Assembly: GCA_902803265.1 (NCBI GenBank)
Contig: CADCPD010000111.1
Span: 1-9,249 of the forward strand
Origin: an uncultured bacterium
GTDB lineage: Bacteria > Cyanobacteriota > Vampirovibrionia > Gastranaerophilales > Gastranaerophilaceae
Reading direction: 5' to 3'
DNA length: 9,249 nucleotides
Shown here: in pieces, positions 1 through 6,201 of the stretch
Layout: each line of letters starts with the position of its first letter
Position numbering within the stretch: position 1 is the stretch's first letter
Made by a program: the position numbers and the translations under genes
The notes under the pieces: generated by a model
The model's database searches: none
What the model was told of the DNA's origin: nothing
Seen by the model: only the letters and a program-made list of their open reading frames with translations

Positions 1-1
1 A

Positions 2-778
2 ATTTTCAGAAAAGGCGGAGAAGAACGCTGCATAAAATGTCAGCATTGTTTGGCAATTTGTCCGACAGGAGCTTTAAACATTTGGAATAAAGATCCTGAA
101 AATTCAGAAAGCACAGATTTTAACGTAAATGCGGAAGAACTTTTAAAACTTATAAAATCAAGAAGAAGTTATCGAAAATACAGACAAGAAAATCTTGACG
201 AAGATAGAATGAATAAATTGAAAGATATGCTAAATTGGGTGCCTACAGGGGTAAATAATCATCGTTTGCATTTTTCATTTATTGATAATATGGACGTTAT
301 GAATGATTTTAGAGAACAAGTTAATACAAAACTTGTAAAATTGCTGAATAAAACACCCTTTAAAGGAATAAAAAAGAAATTTTCAAGATACATAAAAGCA
401 ATCTTGGCAGGAGAAGATGTAATATTCAGAAATGCACCTCACATGATAGTTGTAGCAACACCTTTAGATGCACCTTGCAAAGATATTGATCCTGTAATTG
501 CATTAAGTTATTTTGAACTTTATGCACAATCTATGGGAGTTGCAACGTTATGGTGCGGACTGGCAGAAGCATGTTTAAAATTATTTCCTGAAACAAGTGA
601 ATACCTTGAGATTCCAGAGAATTATAAAGCTGCGTATGTTATGTTGTTCGGTTTGTCAGATAAAAAATACCATAGAACAACACAACCGGAAAAATACAAC
701 ATGGTTTCTGTTACTAAAAAAGAAGATAAAAAAGTTTCTTTACTAAGAAAGATTCAACGTTTTATCTGGAATTTTTAG
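2..778 (+). CDS. Ferredoxin-nitroreductase fusion protein, 5' end cut by window edge
   Basis: The reading frame is open from the first bases, so the true start lies upstream; the TTG at 50 sits inside the ferredoxin motif and is not the start. The 258 visible residues begin with an iron-sulfur site, C10-x2-C13-x2-C16-x3-C20-P, the second half of a typical 2x[4Fe-4S] ferredoxin domain whose first cluster should lie outside the window. The rest reads as an FMN-dependent nitroreductase domain: a basic SRRSYRKYR segment near residues 53-61 (usual phosphate/FMN contact region), GVNN near 83-86, RNAPHMIVVA near 143-152, and a DPVIALSYFELYAQSMG helix near 163-179. Known family members transfer electrons from the ferredoxin domain to FMN and reduce nitro or quinone-like substrates in the cytoplasm; the substrate here cannot be told. 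It ends in a basic tail and TAG, 9 nt from the end of a convergent small gene. Confidence 0.88.
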   Translation: MFRKGGEERCIKCQHCLAICPTGALNIWNKDPENSESTDFNVNAEELLKLIKSRRSYRKYRQENLDEDRMNKLKDMLNWVPTGVNNHRLHFSFIDNMDVMNDFREQVNTKLVKLLNKTPFKGIKKKFSRYIKAILAGEDVIFRNAPHMIVVATPLDAPCKDIDPVIALSYFELYAQSMGVATLWCGLAEACLKLFPETSEYLEIPENYKAAYVMLFGLSDKKYHRTTQPEKYNMVSVTKKEDKKVSLLRKIQRFIWNF

Positions 779-787
779 TTAAAATTT

Positions 788-1033
788 TTAATAAACTCTG
801 TCTTTAGATGGATTTTCCATACCGTAATCAACAACACTGATTATTTCAAAACCCATATCTTCAAGCTTACCTGCTAAGAAGTTTGCAGGAATTTTTGTTG
901 TCGGTTTATCGTAATCAAGAATAATTTCATCTAAAAGATTTTCTAATGCGGTAATTTTACTAACTTCAGACGTACTTATTGATTTATTGTCCTTGATAGT
1001 GAATTCTATTTCACCAAACTTTGCTTTTATCAT
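788..1033 (-). CDS. Small conserved-looking hypothetical protein, 81 aa
   Basis: I do not recognise this protein. It starts at ATG (complement of 1031-1033) with an AGGAGA ribosome binding site about 8 nt upstream, which supports a real gene rather than a shadow. The product is soluble, without a signal peptide or membrane segment. It begins with a probable beta-hairpin (MIKAKFGEIEFTIKD), then an acidic helical stretch (ALENLLDEIILDYD, about residues 29-42), then KIPANFLAGKLEDMGFEII, and a polar C-terminus. The gene sits alone on the minus strand, convergent with the nitroreductase (9 nt gap) and divergent from ung (85 nt gap). No function can be inferred from neighbours. Composition matches the surroundings. 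Confidence 0.72.
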   Translation of the reverse strand: MIKAKFGEIEFTIKDNKSISTSEVSKITALENLLDEIILDYDKPTTKIPANFLAGKLEDMGFEIISVVDYGMENPSKDRVY

Positions 1034-1103
1034 ATACTCTTTCTCCTGATCGTACTTTTGATATTATTTCAAATTTCAAAAAAATTAGAAACATATATTT
1101 ATA

Positions 1104-1112
1104 TGATAAAAT
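1104..1112 (+). promoter_or_regulatory. Extended -10 promoter element for ung, possibly giving a leaderless mRNA
   Basis: The sequence TGATAAAAT at 1104-1112 matches an extended -10 element (TGn followed by TAAAAT); an overlapping alternative -10 is TATGAT at 1102-1107. No convincing -35 box lies at 16-18 nt upstream, which extended -10 promoters tolerate. Initiation 6-7 nt downstream of TAAAAT would fall on or next to the ung ATG at 1119. No Shine-Dalgarno-like sequence precedes that ATG (the 10 bases before it are AAATTTTTTT-like), which fits a leaderless transcript. The promoter is inferred from motif matches only. Confidence 0.4.
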
Positions 1113-1118
1113 TTTTTT

Positions 1119-1793
1119 ATGGGTAATAATTTTTCGATTAGTGAAAGTTTGGATAATATATTGGGTGAAAGAGGTTTAGAACTTGCTCAAGATATTTTTG
1201 ATAAAGCAACAAAACAATTTTTAACGCCTGCAAGAGAAAATATTTTTAATGCTTTCAAATATACAAATTTTGATGACGTAAAGGTTTTAATTTTAGGACA
1301 GGACCCTTATCCCAATCTTGAACACGCACATGGGTTAGCTTTTTCAAGCAAAGCTGAAAAATGTCCCGCCTCATTAAAAAACATTTTTAAAGTAATAAAT
1401 AAAAATTTCGGAACCGATTATGAATTTAAATCTTGGGAGCTTACACCATGGGCAAAACAAGGCGTATTTTTGCTAAATACGGCACTAACGTTTTATGATG
1501 AAAAATCACAAAATAAAATTTTAAAACTCTGGAAACCATTTATAGATTTAGTTTTAGAAAAATTATCCAAACGAAACAAACCTCTTGTTGTAATGCTATG
1601 GGGAAATAAAGCTCAAGAAAGAGCCTTACCGTTTTTTGAAAATAAAGAAAACATTTTGGTTTTAACTTCTACACACCCGTCGCCATTGGGTGCAAACAAA
1701 GGTAATAATTGCTTTATGGAATGCAATCATTTTAAAGAGTGCAATGACTTTTTAAAACAACATAATTTGCCTGAAATTAATTGGTATTTATAG
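1119..1793 (+). CDS. ung: Uracil-DNA glycosylase, family 1
   Basis: Ung removes uracil from DNA in the first step of base excision repair. The 224-aa length is normal for the family. Visible signature elements are the water-activating loop GQDPYP at residues 60-65 with catalytic Asp62; HAHGLAFS at 69-76 with the uracil-stacking Phe75; CPASLKNIF (82-90), the proline-rich backbone-contact segment; LLN with uracil-reading Asn120; and the minor-groove loop HPSPLGANKG (186-195) with catalytic His186 and the DNA-intercalating Leu190. The C-terminus HNLPEINWYL matches the usual end of the family. One departure is Pro65 where the textbook motif has His (GQDPYH); Asp62 and His186 are both kept, so activity is expected. 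The ATG at 1119 gives the expected N-terminus but lacks a Shine-Dalgarno sequence. The upstream ATG at 1103 is out of frame. It is a single gene, ahead of and probably independent from the next operon. Confidence 0.96.
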   Translation: MGNNFSISESLDNILGERGLELAQDIFDKATKQFLTPARENIFNAFKYTNFDDVKVLILGQDPYPNLEHAHGLAFSSKAEKCPASLKNIFKVINKNFGTDYEFKSWELTPWAKQGVFLLNTALTFYDEKSQNKILKLWKPFIDLVLEKLSKRNKPLVVMLWGNKAQERALPFFENKENILVLTSTHPSPLGANKGNNCFMECNHFKECNDFLKQHNLPEINWYL

Positions 1794-1821
1794 TTAAATA
1801 TTGTTAAAATAGCTTTGTTTT

Positions 1822-1852
1822 TTGTGATATTTTGGGCTTTTACTCTTATAAT
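1822..1852 (+). promoter_or_regulatory. Sigma-70-type promoter of the envelope operon
   Basis: A perfect TATAAT lies at 1847-1852. The best -35 candidate is TTGTGA at 1822-1827 (4 of 6 to TTGACA), with a longish 19-nt spacer. Transcription would begin near 1859, about 22 nt before the GTG start of the first operon gene. No other -10/-35 pair of this quality was noticed at the gene junctions between here and 7224, which fits one transcript for the six genes. Confidence 0.55.
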
Positions 1853-1880
1853 AGAATTAGGAATGGAGTAGTTTTTTAAA

Positions 1881-2078
1881 GTGAATAAATCATTTTTTAT
1901 AATTTTTACATTAGTGTTGGTTATTACAACAGGATTCATTATTGTTCAAAAACCGATTATGCATAAAGAATTTTCTCTAAGCGTTATTGATTATCTTATA
2001 AAATTCAATAATGACGGCTCTGTTACAACAACAAAACAAACAACTACAACTCAAATAAAACACGTTGGAGGCAATTAG
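1881..2078 (+). CDS. Membrane-anchored miniprotein (65 aa) resembling the N-terminus of the TonB-like protein at 5418
   Basis: The GTG start is preceded by GGAG at 1865-1868; the in-frame ATG at 1863 runs straight into TAG and cannot be used. The protein has one hydrophobic helix (about residues 5-22), then a KPIMH motif (24-28), a short polar domain and a Thr/Gln-rich tail (about 48-59). Its first 28 residues align with the first 29 of the protein encoded at 5418-6191: both start MNxS, have a similar helix and end in KPxMH. It lacks that protein's long Pro/Lys linker and C-terminal TonB-like domain. Its stop codon lies between the ribosome binding site and ATG of the next gene, so translation is probably coupled. 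By topology it should be an inner-membrane protein with a short periplasmic tail. Function unknown; it may be a remnant or a partner of the longer paralogue. Confidence 0.68.
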   Translation: MNKSFFIIFTLVLVITTGFIIVQKPIMHKEFSLSVIDYLIKFNNDGSVTTTKQTTTTQIKHVGGN

Positions 2079-2082
2079 TAAT

Positions 2083-3120
2083 ATGAAAAGATTTTTAGCA
2101 TTATTTTTGGCTTTATTTTATATGCTTTCTACAAACACATGTTTTGCTTCAGTTTCAAATCTTTATTTTGTAAAAAATATCGACAAAGAAACTGTAAAAT
2201 CTATTGTAGAACCTATAATTGATAACGGTAAATACAGTATTCATAAAAAAGATCCGTATTATGCAATTTTAAAATCGGATAACTCAAACTATATTATAGT
2301 AATACTACAACCTACAGGAAGTAACTTGTTCTATTATTTTCAGTCAACAGATAATAATTCAATTGACAAAAACATTCTAAAAGCATTGAAAAAAGCTAAT
2401 ATAACTTATGAACAAACACAAAATCAAAAATACATAAGCCTTTACGAATCTCAAGCACAAAAGGTTTTGATGTATGACGGAAATGTTCAATACGACTTTT
2501 CTGAACCAAAACAAAACACAAATACATATACACAACAGCAACAACCTCAACAAAGCACAACGCTGAAAGGTTATGTCGGAAAAGTTGATAAAGGAACAAC
2601 TTTTAAAACATACTTACAAACACCTATTAATACCGCAACTGCAAATAAAGGTGACAGCGTTACAGCTGTTTTAACCGACGACTGGACATATAACGGACAT
2701 ATTATTGCTCCTCAAGGCAGTGTTGTTACAGGGACTTTAACAAAAGCCCGCCATGCAACATACGGTTCTTTGAACGGCAGAGTTGTTATTGATTTTAATA
2801 AACTAACAACAGTTGACGGCAAAACTTACGATATTTCAATTGAAGCTGTTGATTTTACAGTAACAAATGACGGAAAATTAAAAAATACAGTTAAGAATGT
2901 GGCTGCTGGCGCTGCAATAGGGGCCTTAAGCGGATTATTAGTAGCGTTATTAGCAAGAGATGTAAGTTATGGTTCTGCTATTGCAATTGGTGCTGCAAGC
3001 GGCGCAGGAATAGGAGCTGTCAAATCAGGAGTTGAAGCAGGTATTGATGCTGAAATCCCTGTTTATACAGAACTTGATTTAACATTATCAAAATCTTTGA
3101 GTGTATCTTTTCAATACTAA
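2083..3120 (+). CDS. Secreted envelope protein with possible TrbI/VirB10-like beta-barrel and glycine-zipper hairpin
   Basis: The ATG at 2083 is preferred over the in-frame TTG at 2065. It has GGAGG at 2067-2071 as ribosome binding site and gives a clean signal peptide (residues 1-22, hydrophobic core ending TCFA), which the longer start would bury. The 345-aa product has an N-terminal alpha/beta domain of unknown type (about 25-135), a Gln/Thr-rich linker (about 142-160), then a beta-rich domain (about 165-260). The spacing of GTTFKTYLQTPINT, GDSVTAVLTDDW, IIAPQGSVVTGTL and VVIDFNKLTTVDGKTYDI resembles the TrbI/VirB10 C-terminal barrel. A Gly/Ala-rich helical hairpin (about 271-320, with AAGAAIGALSG and GAASGAGIGAVKSG) interrupts the barrel strands before a final strand region, ELDLTLSKSLSVSFQY. 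In VirB10 a helical insert (antenna) at a similar place crosses the outer membrane. The barrel match is my reading of the pattern, not a search result; the rest of a type IV secretion system is absent. Confidence 0.75.
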   Translation: MKRFLALFLALFYMLSTNTCFASVSNLYFVKNIDKETVKSIVEPIIDNGKYSIHKKDPYYAILKSDNSNYIIVILQPTGSNLFYYFQSTDNNSIDKNILKALKKANITYEQTQNQKYISLYESQAQKVLMYDGNVQYDFSEPKQNTNTYTQQQQPQQSTTLKGYVGKVDKGTTFKTYLQTPINTATANKGDSVTAVLTDDWTYNGHIIAPQGSVVTGTLTKARHATYGSLNGRVVIDFNKLTTVDGKTYDISIEAVDFTVTNDGKLKNTVKNVAAGAAIGALSGLLVALLARDVSYGSAIAIGAASGAGIGAVKSGVEAGIDAEIPVYTELDLTLSKSLSVSFQY

Positions 3121-3136
3121 AACATAAGGAAAAATT

Positions 3137-3805
3137 ATGAATAAACGATTAATTATATTAGGATTTTTAATTTTAGCAATTTCGATTATAGGTAAACTAC
3201 TTTTTATTGCAGCAAAAAATATAAAAGTTGATGATTTTCACAAATCAGCAGTTATATTTGTTGTTGATTCTTCTGCCTCAAACCAGTCAAAATTACCTGA
3301 GCAAATTAAATATTTAAAATCTTTATGTTCAATACTTGATCCGGAAGATGAAATAAAAATCTTAAAAGTTTCTCAAAAATCATATTTGATTTATGAAGGC
3401 TCACCAAGTGATTCAACAGGTATAACAAAAGCTGTTAATGAATTTACAAAATACGATAAAAATGATTACGGAACAGCTTACGGTGAAGGGTTGAAAAAAG
3501 CGTTTTCTCACTGTTTGACAATGAAGAAAGAAGGATATGTTCCTGCAATTGTTGTTATCGGAGATTTAGAAAACGAGGGGGATGTTACAAAACAGGTAAA
3601 TTGGGATATTTTACCCAAAAATGTTGAATCCGTACAAAAATATGCACCGGATTTAGCAATGATGTTTGTTTATGCTCATCCCGAAAAATTAGATTTAGTT
3701 AAAGAAACTTTGAACCCTGTTTTAGGGGAAAAGAAATTAATTGTTGCTAATGAGCAAAATGCTCAAAAAGCACAACGCAGATTTTTAGACGCTATTGGAC
3801 GATAG
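3137..3805 (+). CDS. Membrane-anchored von Willebrand factor A domain protein
   Basis: The start is ATG with AAGGA at 3126-3130, 16 nt after the previous stop. The N-terminus is a basic MNKR followed by one hydrophobic helix (about residues 5-26) with no obvious cleavage site, so the protein is probably an inner-membrane anchor with the domain in the periplasm. A VWA (Rossmann-like) fold follows: SAVIFVVDSSAS carries the metal-site signature Asp44-x-Ser46-x-Ser48, DYGTAYGEGL supplies Thr113, and AIVVIGDLENEGD supplies Asp143, so the MIDAS metal site looks complete. VWA domains bind Mg2+ or Mn2+ and mediate protein-protein contacts. There is no chaperone-type ATPase next to it of the MoxR/Bat kind, which argues against a BatA/BatB role. 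Its TAG stop forms part of the ribosome binding site region of the next gene, implying coupled expression. The partner protein is unknown. Confidence 0.8.
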   Translation: MNKRLIILGFLILAISIIGKLLFIAAKNIKVDDFHKSAVIFVVDSSASNQSKLPEQIKYLKSLCSILDPEDEIKILKVSQKSYLIYEGSPSDSTGITKAVNEFTKYDKNDYGTAYGEGLKKAFSHCLTMKKEGYVPAIVVIGDLENEGDVTKQVNWDILPKNVESVQKYAPDLAMMFVYAHPEKLDLVKETLNPVLGEKKLIVANEQNAQKAQRRFLDAIGR

Positions 3806-3819
3806 GAGATATTATATAT

Positions 3820-5418
3820 ATGGCTTTTACTATTATTTCTAAAAATAAAGAAAAAACTTTTACTGATAAAGAACTGGTAAATATATGTTCAAATGACGGA
3901 TTTGATTTTAAAGTAGATGTCGATTTTGAATGTATGTTAACTGTTCAATATAATCCGAATGAAAACAAATGCATTATTTTAAATCAATTCGGAGATCCGA
4001 GATTTTTATTCAAAGGCAAACCTATTCCAACAAAACTTGATGTGGATAAAGTTTGCAAGATTATGATTGACGGAACTGATGAATTTATTATGATAAAAAT
4101 GATTGGTTCATCTTCTTCAACAAATCTTCAGGAAGAAAATCTTACAGAAGCTGACGTTAAAGAAATTTACGGTAATGACGTTAATGCAGCGGCTAAATTA
4201 AAACTTGAAAAAAGAAAAGCAGAAATTGAACAGGTAAGAATATCTATAATAAATGAAATAACTCATCCTATTAACGATATAACAAAGAAACTTTCAATGA
4301 ATTCAAAAGGCGGTATTTGTATGCATATTGCTCTTTTACTTGCATCCTTTGTATGCGCTTTTGGAGTTTCAAATTATTTAACAGGTTTGCCATTGACTGA
4401 TGCCGGTAATGTTATTCAAATGCCTGCTAATTTAAAAGTTATATTTATTTTTGCATTTATAATTTATGGTATCGGCTTAGTTTTAAAACAAGGTATATTT
4501 TTATATTTACAAAATAAATTAGGAGAAGATACAACAGTTTCAAGAATTGCGGAAAAATTTGCAATTATGATTCCGTCAATTTTTTATCTTGCAATTTATA
4601 TTATAAATGTTCTTTATTTCTTAACTCCAAAAACTATACCCGTTTTTGCGGTATTAATATCATTATTCTTTACGACATTAGCTGCAACGCTTGCTGTTGC
4701 ATGCGGATATTTTAAGCACAACAATGTTGCTTTATCTGATGAATTAAATCATTTACAATACAGACAAGATTTTGAACGTGTTGTTAAAGAGTACCAAAAT
4801 TGGATAGAGAGATTTGTAAATAATTTAAGTGTCGCTAAAATAAGAAATTTAAAAGATAAAATTTTTATGGCTCAAATAAAATCTGTCGGAGAAATATGTT
4901 TAGGGATAATTACAGCACCGTTTTTGGCATACGGAGTTTCAAACACTCTTGCAATGTGCTTCCCTGAAGCAGCAGGATGGATAAGAGTTTCAGGTCTAAG
5001 ATTCAGCCCAGTATTTTTGGTATTGGCATCAATAATGATTATTTTTGCATTCTTTGCTTTTGTTAATGCTTTTACCTGCAACAAGAAAATACAAGCGTCT
5101 AATGTTTTGAAAACAGACGGTTTTAGTAATTATCTTCAACACGGAGTTGAAATATTCGGACTTGAAGGAATAAGAAAATTAAATACTGAAATGCGCCAGT
5201 CATTTATTATTGGATTGTGCATTATAGTTATTGAATTTTCTATGAATGTTTCATACTTTATGCAGGAAATGGGCGGTGATTTAGGCGGAATGCTATTGAG
5301 TTTTCTTGCAGCATTAGTGCCTACCGCAATTTTAATTGCAGAAACTTATATGTTAAGCTCAACAAAATTTGAAATTTTTGCCTGCAGTGAAGTTATTGAT
5401 AAATTTGAAAGAGAATAA
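3820..5418 (+). CDS. Eight-helix integral membrane protein with internal duplication and soluble N-terminal domain
   Basis: I do not recognise a named family. The start is ATG with TAGGAG at 3803-3808. Residues 1-95 form a soluble beta-rich domain, FHA-like at best, without clear phosphothreonine-binding residues. A charged, probably helical stretch follows (about 105-160). Hydrophobic helices lie near 166-186, 206-228, 246-268, 272-297, 357-380, 396-418, 461-481 and 489-511. The two groups of four look like a tandem repeat: helix 1 and helix 5 both carry A-[FY]-GVSN-x-L (GVSN at 182-185 and 372-375), helix 3 and helix 7 both carry NVxYF (263-267 and 476-480), and spacing agrees roughly. A charged segment (about 303-355) links the halves. 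It is the only polytopic protein of the operon and probably its inner-membrane core. It lacks recognisable transporter or ExbB/MotA motifs. Its TAA overlaps the ATG of the next gene by one base. Confidence 0.8.
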   Translation: MAFTIISKNKEKTFTDKELVNICSNDGFDFKVDVDFECMLTVQYNPNENKCIILNQFGDPRFLFKGKPIPTKLDVDKVCKIMIDGTDEFIMIKMIGSSSSTNLQEENLTEADVKEIYGNDVNAAAKLKLEKRKAEIEQVRISIINEITHPINDITKKLSMNSKGGICMHIALLLASFVCAFGVSNYLTGLPLTDAGNVIQMPANLKVIFIFAFIIYGIGLVLKQGIFLYLQNKLGEDTTVSRIAEKFAIMIPSIFYLAIYIINVLYFLTPKTIPVFAVLISLFFTTLAATLAVACGYFKHNNVALSDELNHLQYRQDFERVVKEYQNWIERFVNNLSVAKIRNLKDKIFMAQIKSVGEICLGIITAPFLAYGVSNTLAMCFPEAAGWIRVSGLRFSPVFLVLASIMIIFAFFAFVNAFTCNKKIQASNVLKTDGFSNYLQHGVEIFGLEGIRKLNTEMRQSFIIGLCIIVIEFSMNVSYFMQEMGGDLGGMLLSFLAALVPTAILIAETYMLSSTKFEIFACSEVIDKFERE

Positions 5419-6191
5419 TGAATTACAGTGCATTTATTAAAATTTTGCTTATTTTAGCAATTATATTAACGGCTGCGATATGTGCAATAAAACCAAAAAT
5501 GCACTCAACTTTGCTTATAACTGATTCAAATTATGTTTTAACAAGTTCAGAAACAGAACCCGAAAAAACAAAAACAAACGAAGTTATAGCAACTATAAGT
5601 CAGGAAGAAATACAAAAGCCAAAAGTCATTGAAAAACCTGTTTCGACACCTATTCAAACAAAGGTTGAAACGAAAGTTCAACCGATACAAAAAACTGTTG
5701 TAAATACGCCAAAACCTGTTCAGCAAACTCAAACGATAAAGTCTAAACCAACAGTTTCAACAACTACAACTAAACCTGTTCAAAAACCTGTTCAACAAGT
5801 TGAAAAAGTTCAGTCAAAACCTCAAACATTAACTGAACAACAGGAAGAAATTGCTTGGAACAAATGGCGTTCAAATTTGCAAAATCAAATAATGAAAGAT
5901 TCAAAACTACCGATTATTCCAAACGGTATTGTATTTAAATTTTCGTTTACTGTTGATAAGTACGGAAAAGTTTCTAATGTAAAAACATGGTCTTTAACAC
6001 CAACTTACACACCTTATGCAATTCAATATATCGCACCTGTCATAAGGGGCTATCAGGGTCATTCTATTTTAGATTTTCCTTTTGGTTCTAATCGTGTTAT
6101 AACTAATGTAGAAGGCGGATTTAAAATATCTAATACTTCTAAATACAGTACGCCAAAAGACTATAATGATACGGAAACTGTAAAAAGATAA
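5418..6191 (+). CDS. TonB-like periplasm-spanning protein
   Basis: The 257-aa protein has TonB architecture. A short cytoplasmic start leads into one membrane helix (about residues 6-24), followed by KPKMH (25-29). A long extended linker rich in Pro, Lys, Gln, Thr and Val (about 45-138, with repeated KPVQ/VQKP units) would span the periplasm. A C-terminal domain (about 146-238) has the TonB C-terminal pattern of a helix (NKWRSNLQNQI) followed by strands with a GIVFKFSFTVDKYGKVSNV core and a second helix (AIQYIAPVI). A polar tail follows. TonB proteins pass energy from ExbB/ExbD to outer-membrane receptors; none of those partners is in the window, so an energy-coupling role is unproven and a tethering role is equally possible. 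The ATG overlaps the previous stop (TAATG), so translation is coupled to the eight-helix protein, a likely partner. Its N-terminus resembles the 65-aa product at 1881. Confidence 0.78.
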   Translation: MNYSAFIKILLILAIILTAAICAIKPKMHSTLLITDSNYVLTSSETEPEKTKTNEVIATISQEEIQKPKVIEKPVSTPIQTKVETKVQPIQKTVVNTPKPVQQTQTIKSKPTVSTTTTKPVQKPVQQVEKVQSKPQTLTEQQEEIAWNKWRSNLQNQIMKDSKLPIIPNGIVFKFSFTVDKYGKVSNVKTWSLTPTYTPYAIQYIAPVIRGYQGHSILDFPFGSNRVITNVEGGFKISNTSKYSTPKDYNDTETVKR

Positions 6192-6201
6192 GGATTAAAG
6201 A

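Noticed and set aside
2065..2082. TTG start giving a six-residue longer N-terminus for the signal-peptide protein
   Set aside because: The TTG overlaps the GGAGG ribosome binding site that serves the ATG at 2083, and the longer form would bury the signal peptide.
3820..5418. ExbB/MotA-type proton channel for the TonB-like proteins
   Set aside because: The TTLAATLAVACGYF helix vaguely recalls ExbB, but the eight-helix duplicated layout and absence of the family's conserved Gly/Thr loop do not fit.
5547..5732. Minus-strand open frame opposite the TonB-like linker
   Set aside because: It is antisense to a repetitive KPVQ-type linker and encodes a Phe/Cys/Arg-rich product with no domain; a shadow.
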